Below are positions 1-10,480 of a stretch of 64,000 nt of DNA, piece after piece (within the stretch, counting starts at the first letter, position 1; the number at the start of each line of letters is the position of its first letter). The position numbers and the translations under genes are program-made. The notes below the pieces were generated by a model. The model made no database searches and had not been told where the DNA came from. It saw nothing but the letters and a program-made list of their open reading frames with translations. The DNA is from Knoxdaviesia capensis (lineage: Eukaryota > Ascomycota > Sordariomycetes > Microascales > Gondwanamycetaceae): assembly GCA_001510575.1 (NCBI GenBank), contig LNGK01000002.1:1910144-1974143 (forward strand). The letters are read 5' to 3'.

Positions 1-3000
1 GCTGTGAGCAGGACCCCATTCACCCCAGCAGCACGACAAAAAGGACACATTCGGCAAGACCGTCTAGTTGCATTGGGGAGTTCCAGGAAAGAGCGTCACG
101 GAGTCGATCCTTCCCGTGCTGGTTGACGCATGTGGTGAAGGGATATGAGATTAACGGGGCATGGCGCATTAACGAGACTTGGAAAAAAGCCAGAAGAATA
201 AGCGATATCCCATTCAACGGCATCTAAGTGTGGAAATCCACCCGGAACAGTATGTGGACAGGAGTGACGGCGATGGATTGCCCGCACACGGAATTAACAG
301 CAATTTGGCAGAGTTCTGGGGAGAAAACAGGGAAATTCGTGCTTGAGCCAGAAAAAAAAAGGTCTCAGTGGCCACCCAAAAATAAAATACTACAGAATTC
401 AAGGGCGGGCTGACCTTTGGGAGAGTGAAATTTCCCCTCGCTGGTTATGTGGCCTATGTCTTTTGCAGAAAATCTTTGCTGTCGTTACCGACAGTCTGGG
501 TAGGCTCATTTCCCGTATGTGTGATTTCTCAAGCTTGGCCTGAATGGACCGCTTTGTCTCCCTATTTTTGGGTCCTGTGAGAAATTGAACAAAAATCCCC
601 CCTTTCCTTCGCGGGAGCCGCGCCCGAAATGAACTGGGACTTGTATATGTCACGTTTAATATCGATGTGAGGGGAAAATTACGCGCATTTGAGGGTTTTG
701 TGGCGGAGGTCGTGGTGATGAATCTGTCGTGGTGGCCAGCCTTGCCCCTACATGAGGAGCCCTATGGGGACAGCCAAACAAAGACTGGTTAGACGCGAAA
801 AGGCTGAGGGCCATCAGGGCACGGAAGATGACGGCACAGAATCACAGCAGTCCCTACAAGGTGAGATAAGATGTACCGGGAGTACAAACAGAAACAGTCA
901 CAGGTTCCAGCCCGGTCCTATCTCCGCAACCTTCATCGGGTGGGCTACGACGTCAATGTTCAACTGCTCGGCCAAACCATACCTTACCTCTTTACCTGGT
1001 TAGAAATCCCATGCCAGGGTTGGATTCGCCTGGATCTAAAACCGCCTCTGATCTGATCTCCAATATACTTCGTGGGGACCTGACGCTGCTTCTAAGAAGT
1101 GACTGCTTGTCGTCATTCGGGTCAAGGACGTTGGGGACCGTGAGGTGTCAAGACGGCCTGATAAGATAAGTCCAAGATTCCCCGTTTGTGTGCACTCGCG
1201 CCTGCCCGCGCATATATATGCACGAGGTATCTTTCGGTCAGAACTAGATACCAGCCCCAGACTTACAGTTGTCTTATGAACCCCACGAGCAAGGAACCAA
1301 CTGAAACGGTGGCCCCGCCGTCTCTACAGTAAAGCAAGTCAATCAGGGAGCAGCACAACTGCCACTATTAGCACGGAACACGGCATTGAGACAGAAAAGG
1401 TCAGTCATACTCTTCATACGTCACCGTAAGGCAAAGATCCAAGGGTCTTCACTAGTCTACAGTACTGATATCCTCCAGATCTAGGCCCCTCTTGAGATTT
1501 GCGGTCCCTGTCCGAACGTCCTGGAGAGGTGGTCCGCCGTCTTCGTTGTTGTCTCAGCTTTTTTCTCCGCCTTTTCTTTCTCGTTCCTTTCCACCTTCAG
1601 TGGTGGCACAAGTGGGTGGCTCCGGGTGGGGGATAAACCACCGGTTATAACCAAGGAAACGGACGCATGCGCCAACGTATGCCCAAGCAGTTACCTACCG
1701 GCCAGCCAAGGCGCGTGCGCGCATCTGTCACTTCTATATGTTCCTTATCTATTGCTCCCGGCACGGGCATTAGGATGAGTTAGTCCAGATAACTGCAGTT
1801 CTGAGGCTGGCTTGCAGGAGCAGTCAATGATCGGCACGGCCGTTTATTCGTGTTTGCCAGTGCAGACTAGCAAACGCCACAGGGGGGATCCAAGGAAAAG
1901 TCAACGCTCATTGGAATATGTCAGACGAATGGCAATTAACAAGCAATACTGTACTGTATGGGGCTTCAGTCTGAACGCTTTCGGTTGGAGTGATAGAGCA
2001 AGTTGCCAGTTGCAGGAACGGGAGGCCGTAAACTTGCTTTAGAAAGGCGGGTGTGCTCGTACTTACTATGTGACATTAGAGTTACTCGGGGGATAAATAA
2101 CAGGTTTCCAATCCACAGGCCTGGGAGATGAAGAAAACCCGTGGCGTGGTTTTGGTTTGGATTTTCTGGCCCTCATCCTCGGACTTGGTAAATTACACAC
2201 ATGGGGGGAGGTCAGAATCTGCTGCTCCGGTTGGCTGCAGTTCCCGTTGCGTTCAAGGGGTTCAGACTTATCAACCGGGTTTGGTCCCTGGCATGCCCAT
2301 TTTTGGCTCTGGGGCTCCCGGAACCCAGCTCCCGGTTCCGCGGGACATCAGGTTGTGATGTAACCCTAAGCACAAAGGACACTTCTGGGCTGTGCAGTCG
2401 GGTGTTTTCATCCATTGGTGAAGATTTGGGGTCTTTTGTCGTCACTCGTCACCAAGCGGTCTGTGGGGAGACTTTGTTTGACTCAAGGACAAGACAAGCC
2501 AAGTTGTCAATCCTCTGTAGTGGTAGTGCATAGCGACAGCACTACACATTTACCTAGTAGGCCAGTACCTACCACGCTCTTTGAGCCTGAAGCTGCCCTC
2601 AGCAATCACATGGCACAGTACTGTACGGTACTTACAAGGACGTATTCATTCCACCCCCGAGAACTGAGCATTAAACGTTGATGCAAACTAAATATCTAAA
2701 AACGCTCAATTGGCTCAGTCAGTATGTCAATAATATGGGCCAGAATATGTGTCGGGCCAAACTCCTCTTCCGTTGCAGGTTCGCCCGGATCTGCCGAGCC
2801 GATGATGTCGGGCCATCCGATATTTTCGGCGGCGCGTCCAACACGCGTCGGAGCTTAGGGTTGGTGAGGGTTGTGACTAACCAGTTTTGGGCGAAAAATT
2901 GGCAAGATCTCCAGATCGTGGATCATCACTCCAGGGCCCTCAAACGCAACAACAAACGTCACTCATTCCAAGCTACATCGGATAAACACCCAATTGGAAC

Positions 3001-3048
3001 CCTCCCAACCTCCCCATCCCATCCACTCTCCTCAAGCAAACCACCGCC
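1..3048. other. Intergenic, no gene recognised
   Basis: Only short open frames without recognisable protein features occur here, and none can be joined by convincing introns. The stretch holds two TACTGTAC-type palindromic elements (about 1947-1958 and 2616-2632). The last few hundred bases are the upstream region of the AIM41-like gene and contain a TTAGGGTTGG motif at 2855-2864. Confidence 0.6.
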
Positions 3049-3660
3049 ATGGCATCCAGAACAAGCTTCCAGCGGCCGGCGACGGCGCTGCTCGGCCTCT
3101 TGCGCCGCCAGCAAATCCCACGAACAACGACGACGATGCGCGCGTTCTCCTCGACACCCACCGCGCTCTCCTCCGCCGCCGACGGCCCGCCGCTGCTGCA
3201 CAAGCTGAAGGGCGACCTGAAGACGGCGATGCGCGCCAAAGACGCCGCGCGGCTGTCGGTGCTGCGCGCGGTGCTCTCCAGCACGCTGAACGCCTCCAAG
3301 ACGGCCTCGCCGATCCGCACCGACCCGCAGCTCGTGGCGCTGCTGCGCAAGACCCAGCGCGCGTCGCTCGATGCCGCGGACGAGTTCCGCGCCGCGAGCC
3401 GCGAGGACCTCGCCGCGAAGGAGGAGGAGCAGGCCGCTATCCTCGACGAGTACGTGCTGGCCAGCGGCGTGCAGGTGCTCAGCGGGGCCGAGCTGCGCGC
3501 GGCGGTTGAGGCCGCTGTTGCCGCGGCCAAGGCGGCGGCTGCGTCGCCGAAGAGCGTTATTGGCGAGGCTATGAAGGCCCTGGCGGCGCAGATGGAGGGC
3601 AAGGACGTTGATAAGTCTGAATTGGCCAAGCTGGTCAAGCAGGTGGCCGAATCGGCTTAG
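3049..3660 (+). CDS. AIM41: YqeY/GatB-like mitochondrial protein (Aim41 family)
   Basis: Single exon, 203 residues. Residues 1-45 are rich in Arg, Ser, Thr and Ala with almost no acidic residues, which fits a mitochondrial presequence. From about residue 48 the protein has the YqeY/Aim41 pattern: LHKLKGDLKTAMRAKD, then LSVLRAVLSS, a central helical part rich in Glu and Ala, and a C-terminal part with SVIGEAMKALAAQMEGKDVD. This helical domain is related to the tail domain of GatB, the amidotransferase that makes Gln-tRNA. Yeast Aim41 is mitochondrial and its molecular role is not well defined. The first ATG follows a CACCGCC-like context; ATG at 3136 is a possible second start. GC content is very high (many GCG/GCC codons), unlike the flanks. 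It converges on the SSU1 gene with 247 bases between stops. Confidence 0.9.
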   Translation: MASRTSFQRPATALLGLLRRQQIPRTTTTMRAFSSTPTALSSAADGPPLLHKLKGDLKTAMRAKDAARLSVLRAVLSSTLNASKTASPIRTDPQLVALLRKTQRASLDAADEFRAASREDLAAKEEEQAAILDEYVLASGVQVLSGAELRAAVEAAVAAAKAAAASPKSVIGEAMKALAAQMEGKDVDKSELAKLVKQVAESA

Positions 3661-3907
3661 AGGAATGCAGTCTCTTTTTGGAGGGGTTTCTCGGGTTGAA
3701 CTGAGAAACCCGGTGGTACTATTACTACCTCACGGCTCCAGCCCTGTATATCTTGTATTACATACCATCCCATGTCGGATAACTCCTGTACAATAGTCAT
3801 AAAACTCATGCATAACTGAGATCAAGCCCCCTTTTTTTTTGGCCCACAAACAAAAACAGCAAATATCCAAAGCCGGATATCCGGATGCCAGAAGTACCTC
3901 GGGGGCC
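3661..3907. other. Convergent 3' flanks of AIM41 and SSU1
   Basis: Short AT-richer spacer between two stop codons facing each other. It must hold both polyadenylation regions. It includes a run of nine or more T at about 3831-3840. No gene is seen. Confidence 0.6.
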
Positions 3908-5368
3908 TCACGCATGTTTAGCACCCGGCTCTGTGCCCTCCTTTTCGCGGAGATCTTTCAAGCACGGGGCTTGGAAGACCTCTCCAGACAGAGCCAGCAC
4001 GAAGGTCTTTCCGGCCACCAGCAACCACAGCATGCACACAGCCAGAGATGCAATCATGGTCACCACCCGGAAGAACGTGCTGTCGAGGTCGGTAGCCAGT
4101 AGCCCCGTGCACGCCGCCAGCACGCCAATGGGGAAGGTGAACCCCCACCATCCCATGTTGAACGGGAACTTCTGCATGGTGGCGATGCTGATGAGGGCGT
4201 AGCATAGCCAGACGAGGCCGAAGCCCCAGAGGACGAGGCCCAGGAACACGCCGAGCACGTACAGCACCTCGGCAACGCGCTGTGGCGCAATCTCGATAGA
4301 ACCGCCGGCTGCAGCAAAGGAGTCCCGCTGCGGGAGGACTTTCATGGCCACGCGGCCGAGTTGCTGGATGCCGAAGCCGCCCTGTCCGAGCGGCCCGCAC
4401 GGGAGGAACACGGATACGATGGCCTCTTTCGGCGGCAGGCTGTGGACGGTCAGTCGGTGGAAGTACAGGGCGAGGACCAGGCACACAAAGGTCTCTCCGA
4501 TGCCCCAGAGAACGTAGCACGTCACCAGGGTGATTTCGGCGTGGGCCATGTTCGTCAGGCTGCCGGCTACAAGGCCCCCCGTAGCTGCGGCGACGACGCA
4601 GGGCACAATGGGGAGCAGCATGGCAGCGGTTATAGAGTGTAGCCCCGGCTTGTGGCGGTGCATTCTAGCAGCAGGAAGCGGTTAGATGATGTGCGTAGGA
4701 GAGAAAGCAGAAGTACTTACACCATGAATGGCAAAGTGATGCAGGTCAATAGCGAGAGCGCGGCATCAAGCCACCAGAGACCCCAGGCAAAAATGATTGT
4801 CCATTGCCCCCAGGGCTCACAGGCCAGGACGATCATGTTGATGATAGCTAGTCCAGTCCAGTTAGAAGAGAGAGCAACCAGGTGAGTATCCGAGCAACTT
4901 GACATACTAGCAAGTCCCATGGGGTAACAGCCCAGGAACAACGACTGGGCCGGGTGGTTCAGCATCGCCACCCAGATATTCGGATACAGGGTGTATCTCG
5001 CGGCCGATATCACTGTGAAGGTGCAGAAGAGGCCGACATTCAGCGCGAAGAAGATGTACGAGATCACGCGGATCCAGTCCGCGTTGTACGGCAGCTGGTG
5101 GAGCAGAACCGAGACAATGCCGGTGCCCATGGTTGCCGCGAACCACCTACAAAGCATATATTTGTTAGCCACGGAGACGCGGTCGGAGGCGGCCGGGACG
5201 TAGGTTGGCTTACGACGGCATGAAATTGCGGACTATCCGCCTCCATCCGGACTCGTCTTTGGATTTCTGGCACGGCGTCATGTCTTCGGGCGGCGAGATG
5301 GCCGAGTTGTGCCGGGACACGAGGTCTCGGGGCGGCGCCATGGTCTGTGTCACGGTAGAGGAGCTCAT
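3908..5368 (-). CDS. SSU1: Sulfite efflux pump, TDT family (Ssu1-like)
   Basis: Four exons: 5368-5214, 5146-4908, 4847-4721 and 4664-3908, giving 425 residues (yeast Ssu1 has 458). Introns of 67, 60 and 56 nt all have GT-AG ends and a CTAAC branch site. The protein has about ten hydrophobic segments and the family blocks MGTGIVSVLLHQLPYNA, RYTLYPNIW, HPAQSLFLGCYPMG, LPCGPLGQGGFGIQQLG and FPFNMGWWGFTFPIG. This is the tellurite-resistance/dicarboxylate transporter (TDT) family. The pattern is that of the filamentous-fungal sulfite exporters rather than the Mae1 malate carriers, which I judge from memory of family members. The role would be sulfite export at the plasma membrane. The 60-nt second intron has no stop in frame, so it can be read through; splicing restores the family sequence MGLATIINMIV. 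The gene is head to head with CDO1. Confidence 0.9.
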
Positions 5369-5611
5369 GTTCAGCGCGATCGAAGTGAAGCAGTGTTCGG
5401 TTCACAGCAGTTAGAGAAGGTGATCAAGTTCAAAAAGCGATAGCCTCGGCAGGCGAGTGGCCTGAAATATATACGGGAATGACCTTGCTGGAATGTTCCC
5501 AGGAACATTCATTCGATAGGATGATGTTGGGTGGTTAGAAAAAACCAGTATACTACTAAATGACGTTCTACAGGGGGGCCGTCCCCCAAATTTGCCCTCA
5601 TAAGGCAAGAT

Positions 5612-5618
5612 TGACTCA
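5612..5618. promoter_or_regulatory. TGACTCA, Gcn4/CpcA-type site
   Basis: Perfect match to the core bound by Gcn4/CpcA bZIP factors of amino-acid control. It lies about 245 bases upstream of the SSU1 start codon. The match is seen directly; binding is inference. Confidence 0.35.
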
Positions 5619-5989
5619 CCAGTCACCACCGCCCTAGGTATATCAATCCCCACCCAAGATAAAAAAAATTCTTTTCCTGTTATTTACACAAGGCCCCTTT
5701 TTTCGGTCTGGTCTAGTCTGGCGTGTGTGCATGTGTGCGTGTGCCACTTCGTCTGACAAGTTATTCTGGCTTCAAACCCACAGCCCCGGGTAACTCCCGG
5801 ATGACACGTCGGAGTCTGGCTGCCGAATGTCCCGGGCCGGCCGGGAGTGAAGCCGGGAACCACGCCCCAGAAGCAGGTCACAAGCCTCGATTTTCCAACT
5901 TTGGGTTCCCTATCTCACCCGTGCCAGTGTTTCCCGGCTTTCTTCTTGATGATCAACCAAGGGTTCTGGCTATGCAGAGGGTGGTGAGC

Positions 5990-5997
5990 TGACGTCA
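5990..5997. promoter_or_regulatory. TGACGTCA, CRE-type palindrome
   Basis: Perfect 8-base CRE, the site of ATF/CREB-type bZIP factors such as fungal AtfA. It sits about 620 bases from the SSU1 start and 2.1 kb from the CDO1 start. A perfect octamer is expected by chance once in about 65 kb, so one copy here is suggestive only. Confidence 0.35.
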
Positions 5998-8070
5998 CAG
6001 TGTGAACCCGAGACCCTAAATCCAGAGATGCGCAAACTTAGAGAGAGAGGTCCAATCTCATGATCACGTCTGCTCTGACTTCTGAATTGATTTCGCGGGC
6101 AGGATCGCGACGGTTGGAGTTAGCGGTTTGTTCCTCGTTTCCCCCACATTCCCAAAGGTCTCTCTTCAATCAATACCAATGCACATATACCCTGTGAACC
6201 ATGTGGCAGCGAGCCGAAAGTCGTTATATGGATCCTAACCCGAGCAAACGAGCAAGGGTGCGATATCGGCGCATTGTCGTCCGTGTCTTGCAGATTGGCT
6301 CTGTGTAAGTGATACAGGCTGTGTCTTACCAACATGCTTTCTTTAGCCAAGACTCGAAAGCCTCCAAAAGCCTCTTCCAGTCTCACATACATCTTACACA
6401 CGCTCATATAAAGAAGAAGCGGGCTTTTTTTTTCGGTATCCACAAGGTGTGTCTCGGTGCCGGGAGTTTCCCCAGCCCTGATTTTTTTTTCTTTTCCTTT
6501 TTTCAGCCCGTTCCTGGCCACCGAAAGCTGTTGTACGTCCCTCCGATCAAGATCTAATATCACGATGATCCGGCCCACGATGCGTTTATGCCGGAGCTTC
6601 ACAAGGCTGGCGCTTCGGACTCGAGCCAGAATCCGCGCGACTCGTTCGGGTTAATAATCCGACTTGAGGGTTACTAGTAAGGGCGTTTTTTCTTCTTAGT
6701 GCTTCTTTTTTCATATTCGTCAGCGTTTCTTAAGAGCGAAGCCAAAGAGAAAGAAGAAAAATCAATCGACCGACATCGCTCCACTTTCTCCAGCGTAGCC
6801 ACAATGGTGAAATTCTGGTTCCCCCTCCTCTTGGTTATATGAATAACCTCGTCTGCTTATTTCCCCCGCCGCGCAGGTTTTGATTCGCGTTCGTCCTGCC
6901 AGCTCCCCAAACAGGACCAGCCCACTCGCCGTTTCTTATTACCTTTACGTTCCCCCACCTCACCCAGATACATGGGTTTCCGCCACAGAAGAATCATCAC
7001 CCGGAAAAGAAGACCGTCCCACGATGCACAGTGAACACACAGTCCAGACACTGTACGCCTTCGTCCCGCTGCAAGCCGCATTTTCCAGTTCCGTTGACCT
7101 CCGATGGTAGGAGGGAGAAAATACAAGCAAACTTACCAGGATTCTTATGACCCTTTTCTGGCCCGATCCCAATACTACGAGTACACATAAGTGTGCTTCC
7201 CAGAGGACATTGAGGTCCGTTACCAGAAGATCCACTCCCCCATTCCCCCCTCCTCCTCCCACGCCCAGATAGACGAAGATAGCCCGCAATACAGCCGTCT
7301 CAGTCATTCTTCACCAAGCCGCCGCCACCGACCATAAGGAGGCTTAGCCCTGTTCGGGCTTCGTCTACTCGACTGCTCAGCGGTGGAAATTGGACATGAC
7401 TCGCTGAAGGCGCTTGTGACCGGTGATTTCCCCCCCCCTCGTATCGTCGCTTTTCTCTTGTCCAGGTCATGGTGTTCCCAAAAGGCCAGTATTTGAGACC
7501 TTGACTGCGGCACCTTTTTTCCTTCTTTCTCTCTCTCTCGGTCAGCCCAACACACACAACAAACAAGCAACACCGCCAAGTCCGGATCTGCCGTATCTTT
7601 TTCGTGTCGGTTTGTCTCGCTGTTGGAACACCGCAAATATTCCAGCTCGCTCGGTATCGCAGCTGGCTGATCTTCGTCCACCGTCGTCCGTGTCTCGTTG
7701 CTCAGTGCTCACTGTGTCGGAACACGTCCCGTGGGCCAACAGAATCGCTGACTGCAGAATCCGCCCGGGGAACTGTTCCTTTCTGGTCGTTTCCCCCTCT
7801 CCCCTAGTCCGTCGCTGTGTGTCGGGTCATTATCAAACGCCCTCAACACTTTCTCCCCCCCCTCGACTAGAAATTATCTGACCTGGTCAGATCTTTTCTC
7901 TCATACTTCCCCACCCCTCACTTCATTGGTCTTCCTGATCGTTCCGGCGGTGAACCAAGACCTTTCATCACCACCTTGTCTTCTTCCTTTGATATATATC
8001 AACAGCCATCTTCGCTTCCATCTTTTTTCTCGTAACCATCATCACCACTCATATCTTCTCATATTCTGAT

Positions 8071-8091
8071 CAACCAACCAACCAACCAACC
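8071..8091 (+). repeat. (CCAA)n in the CDO1 leader
   Basis: Five tandem CCAA units about 37 bases before the CDO1 ATG, in the presumed 5' untranslated region. Confidence 0.8.
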
Positions 8092-8127
8092 TCATCTTTT
8101 TTTTTATACCCACACCAAACACCCAAA

Positions 8128-8983
8128 ATGTTCGGCAAAGTTTTCTCTCCTGTTCCCTGCCACCTCCAGGCAGACGTGCATGCTTCGGCATCAGAGTCTG
8201 CTCTGCACGTAGAACCCAAGTTGTCGACGGCCAACCACTTCGAGAAGCTCGTCCAAGATCTCAAAGATGTTCTCGGCCCGTCATCAGGACTCACGTCCGA
8301 TGATGTCGACGTCGATACCATCCTGACCTTGATGGAGAACTATAAGGCGTCGGACGATGGCTGGAAGGATTACTTCCTCGGCAACAAGTCGATGGCGTAC
8401 ACCCGCAACCTTGTCGACGACGGTAACGGAAAGAGCAATCTGGTAAGGAGAATCCCTCGTCGATGTTGTCTATCGCCACGTTCGGCCGCTAATCATGTCG
8501 CTCGTTCGTTTGCTCTTTGTTCAGCTCGTACTCGTATGGACTCCCGGGAAAGGAAGCCCCATCCACGACCATGGCAACGCCCACTGCATCATGAAAATCC
8601 TCAAGGGCAACCTGACAGAGACTCGCTATGAGTTCCCCGACGAGACGGTAACCGAAGAAGTCCCGATGACGGTCATCAGCGAGAAAACACACAAGGAGAA
8701 CGCCGTGGCCTACATGGCCGATGAACTTGGCGTTCACCGCATGTCTAACAACGGCACCGACTTTGCTGTCTCCTTGCACTGTAAGTCTCGACCCTCTGCC
8801 ATATGCCGACTGCCTCTTCGTTTGTAAACACTTGTTGACAGCTGACACTTTTTCAAAACAGTATACACTCCTCCCAATGTAGCCAAGGGAGGATGCAACA
8901 TGTTCAATGTCAACACAAGCAAGAGTAGCCACATTGCCAAGTGTGGCTACTACTCGGCCCATGGCCGTATTCTCAACCAGTAG
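8128..8983 (+). CDS. CDO1: Cysteine dioxygenase
   Basis: Three exons: 8128-8442, 8525-8780 and 8862-8983, giving 230 residues. Introns are 82 and 81 nt with branch sites CTAAT and CTGAC. The enzyme uses iron and O2 to turn L-cysteine into cysteine sulfinate in the cytosol. The cupin core is clear: SPIHDHGNAHCIMKILKGNL carries the iron ligands His119 and His121 and Cys126; LGVHRMS gives the third ligand His176; HLYTPP gives Tyr192, the partner of Cys126 in the known Cys-Tyr thioether crosslink. Arg in AYTRNLVDDGNG matches the substrate carboxylate binder. All key residues are present and the length is usual for fungal members. The start is the first ATG after a leader with (CCAA)n. The divergent neighbour is the sulfite pump SSU1, which would remove sulfite formed downstream of this reaction. 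Confidence 0.96.
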
Positions 8984-10480
8984 AGAGGCAAGAGGGGAGG
9001 TGTCGTTGGCCTGGACCGTCTGTGGAGCGGGAGCGGATGGGATCGGCGTGCATCGATGATGGCTCGGAAGACGTGGTGGCGTGACGAATCTGTTGGAACG
9101 ACTTTAATGACCAGGGAAATGGAAGGGCTCAATTAGGCCTTGGGTAAAGAGGATGAATGCTTGACATGATATATCTAGAATGGAGATTAGGGGGGTGATG
9201 ACTCTGTGCAGTTAGTTGTTGATATGCGAGTGTGGGGAGTGAGTTGGAATAACAGTGCCTCTGAACGGGACACGAAGAACGATAGGATGGATAGCAACAA
9301 CATATGGAGCTTGAAAACATAGACTTGATCCTCTGTGAAGTGTCTTCGTAAACAAACACGTAGAAAAAAAGAATGTCAAGTTCTGACGGTGGGAAAACAG
9401 GCCAAAGTCTTGTCATATGTGGAGGAGGACGACGTTTGGCAGCGGGAGGAGATCAAAGATCGATTGCCGCGCGACCCCCACACGATCCGGGCAGAAACGA
9501 GAGAAGAGAACGGAGTGAAGTCAGGTTAAAGTTTGGCAGCCCTGTATTAATTTGGGGGAAAAGAAAGAGGAAAAAGGAAAGCGAAAGGGGGGGACTGATC
9601 GATTGCGTGGTTTCGTGGAGGTATTGTGCCTTCTGGTGAGGTCACGTGCAAGCACGACATTTCGAAAATGATGGCGATGCGGGCCCCAGCACTAGGAAGG
9701 AGGGCGGCACCGAAGGAAAGCTCGGACTTGTACAGTTTGGGAGAGGAAGAGCGCGGAAACTACTTCAGACACTACGAGGCTGGTCATGGATGCTGGTTTA
9801 ACTGAGCTACTCACCGCAGGAGCCTTGTTTGGCGGGATAAGCTTGCTATTCTGGTGTGCTGAAGGGCGGTTGAAGAAAACTTTTCACGATCGATCTACAG
9901 GTGATGCGGAGTAGTTGTTCCTAAGTCAGAGCATGGATATAAGAACACCCACTGACAGAGGGAATCTGCCATCACAGTACTCGCTCGATACAGCATGGTC
10001 TGAATACCTCCGCCCACTAATGTACTCTCTGAACATGTCGTCGTTGGTCTTCCCATTGAGTGCGGTTCTTCCGCTCAAGCCCTCTCGGACAGACTAACCC
10101 TAGGTGTATGGAAAGTAGGGTTGCATGTACTGCTAGTCAGCTGACATGTCACGGGGACTGTGGATCCATACTTTCGGCCCACCCAAAAATCCTCCATCAG
10201 GCCATTCTCAGTGCAAAGTCAATCGAGCCATATCGTGATAGCAAACAGCGTTGACAATTCTCACCATCACGGTCAATCTTCCACCCGCCCACACCGGAGT
10301 GACCAAACCCACGAACCCGAGTCACCAATTTACTTTCCACCGGCCCAATTCCACTCCCGACCATCCCGTTCCGGCCATATCCAAGAACCCAAGCCACATC
10401 GGACGAGCACACGAAACAAAACAGAAGAAAAAAAACACCTCGCCGACCTTCCGGGCACATGAAGCCGCACCACCGCCGCC
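8984..10480. other. Intergenic between CDO1 and the PPR-like gene
   Basis: No coding region recognised. It contains the CDO1 3' flank, a TCACGTG E-box-like heptamer at about 9642-9648, a purine-rich segment near 9540-9600 and the upstream region of the next gene. Confidence 0.6.

Larger units (their letters stand above)
5369..8127. promoter_or_regulatory. Shared upstream region of SSU1 and CDO1
   Basis: A 2.76-kb gene-free stretch between two divergent starts. It holds a perfect TGACTCA at 5612-5618 and a perfect TGACGTCA at 5990-5997. The CDO1-proximal 700 bases are pyrimidine-rich on the plus strand, as in many fungal leaders. A TATATATC block lies at about 7991-7998 and (CCAA)n at 8071-8091 just before the CDO1 start. 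No convincing coding sequence is seen. Confidence 0.55.

Noticed and set aside
5152..5172. Minus-strand start near 5172 for the SSU1 gene
   Set aside because: It lies in intron 1. The exon at 5368-5214 joins in frame to give PSWFAATMGTGIV, which fits the family.
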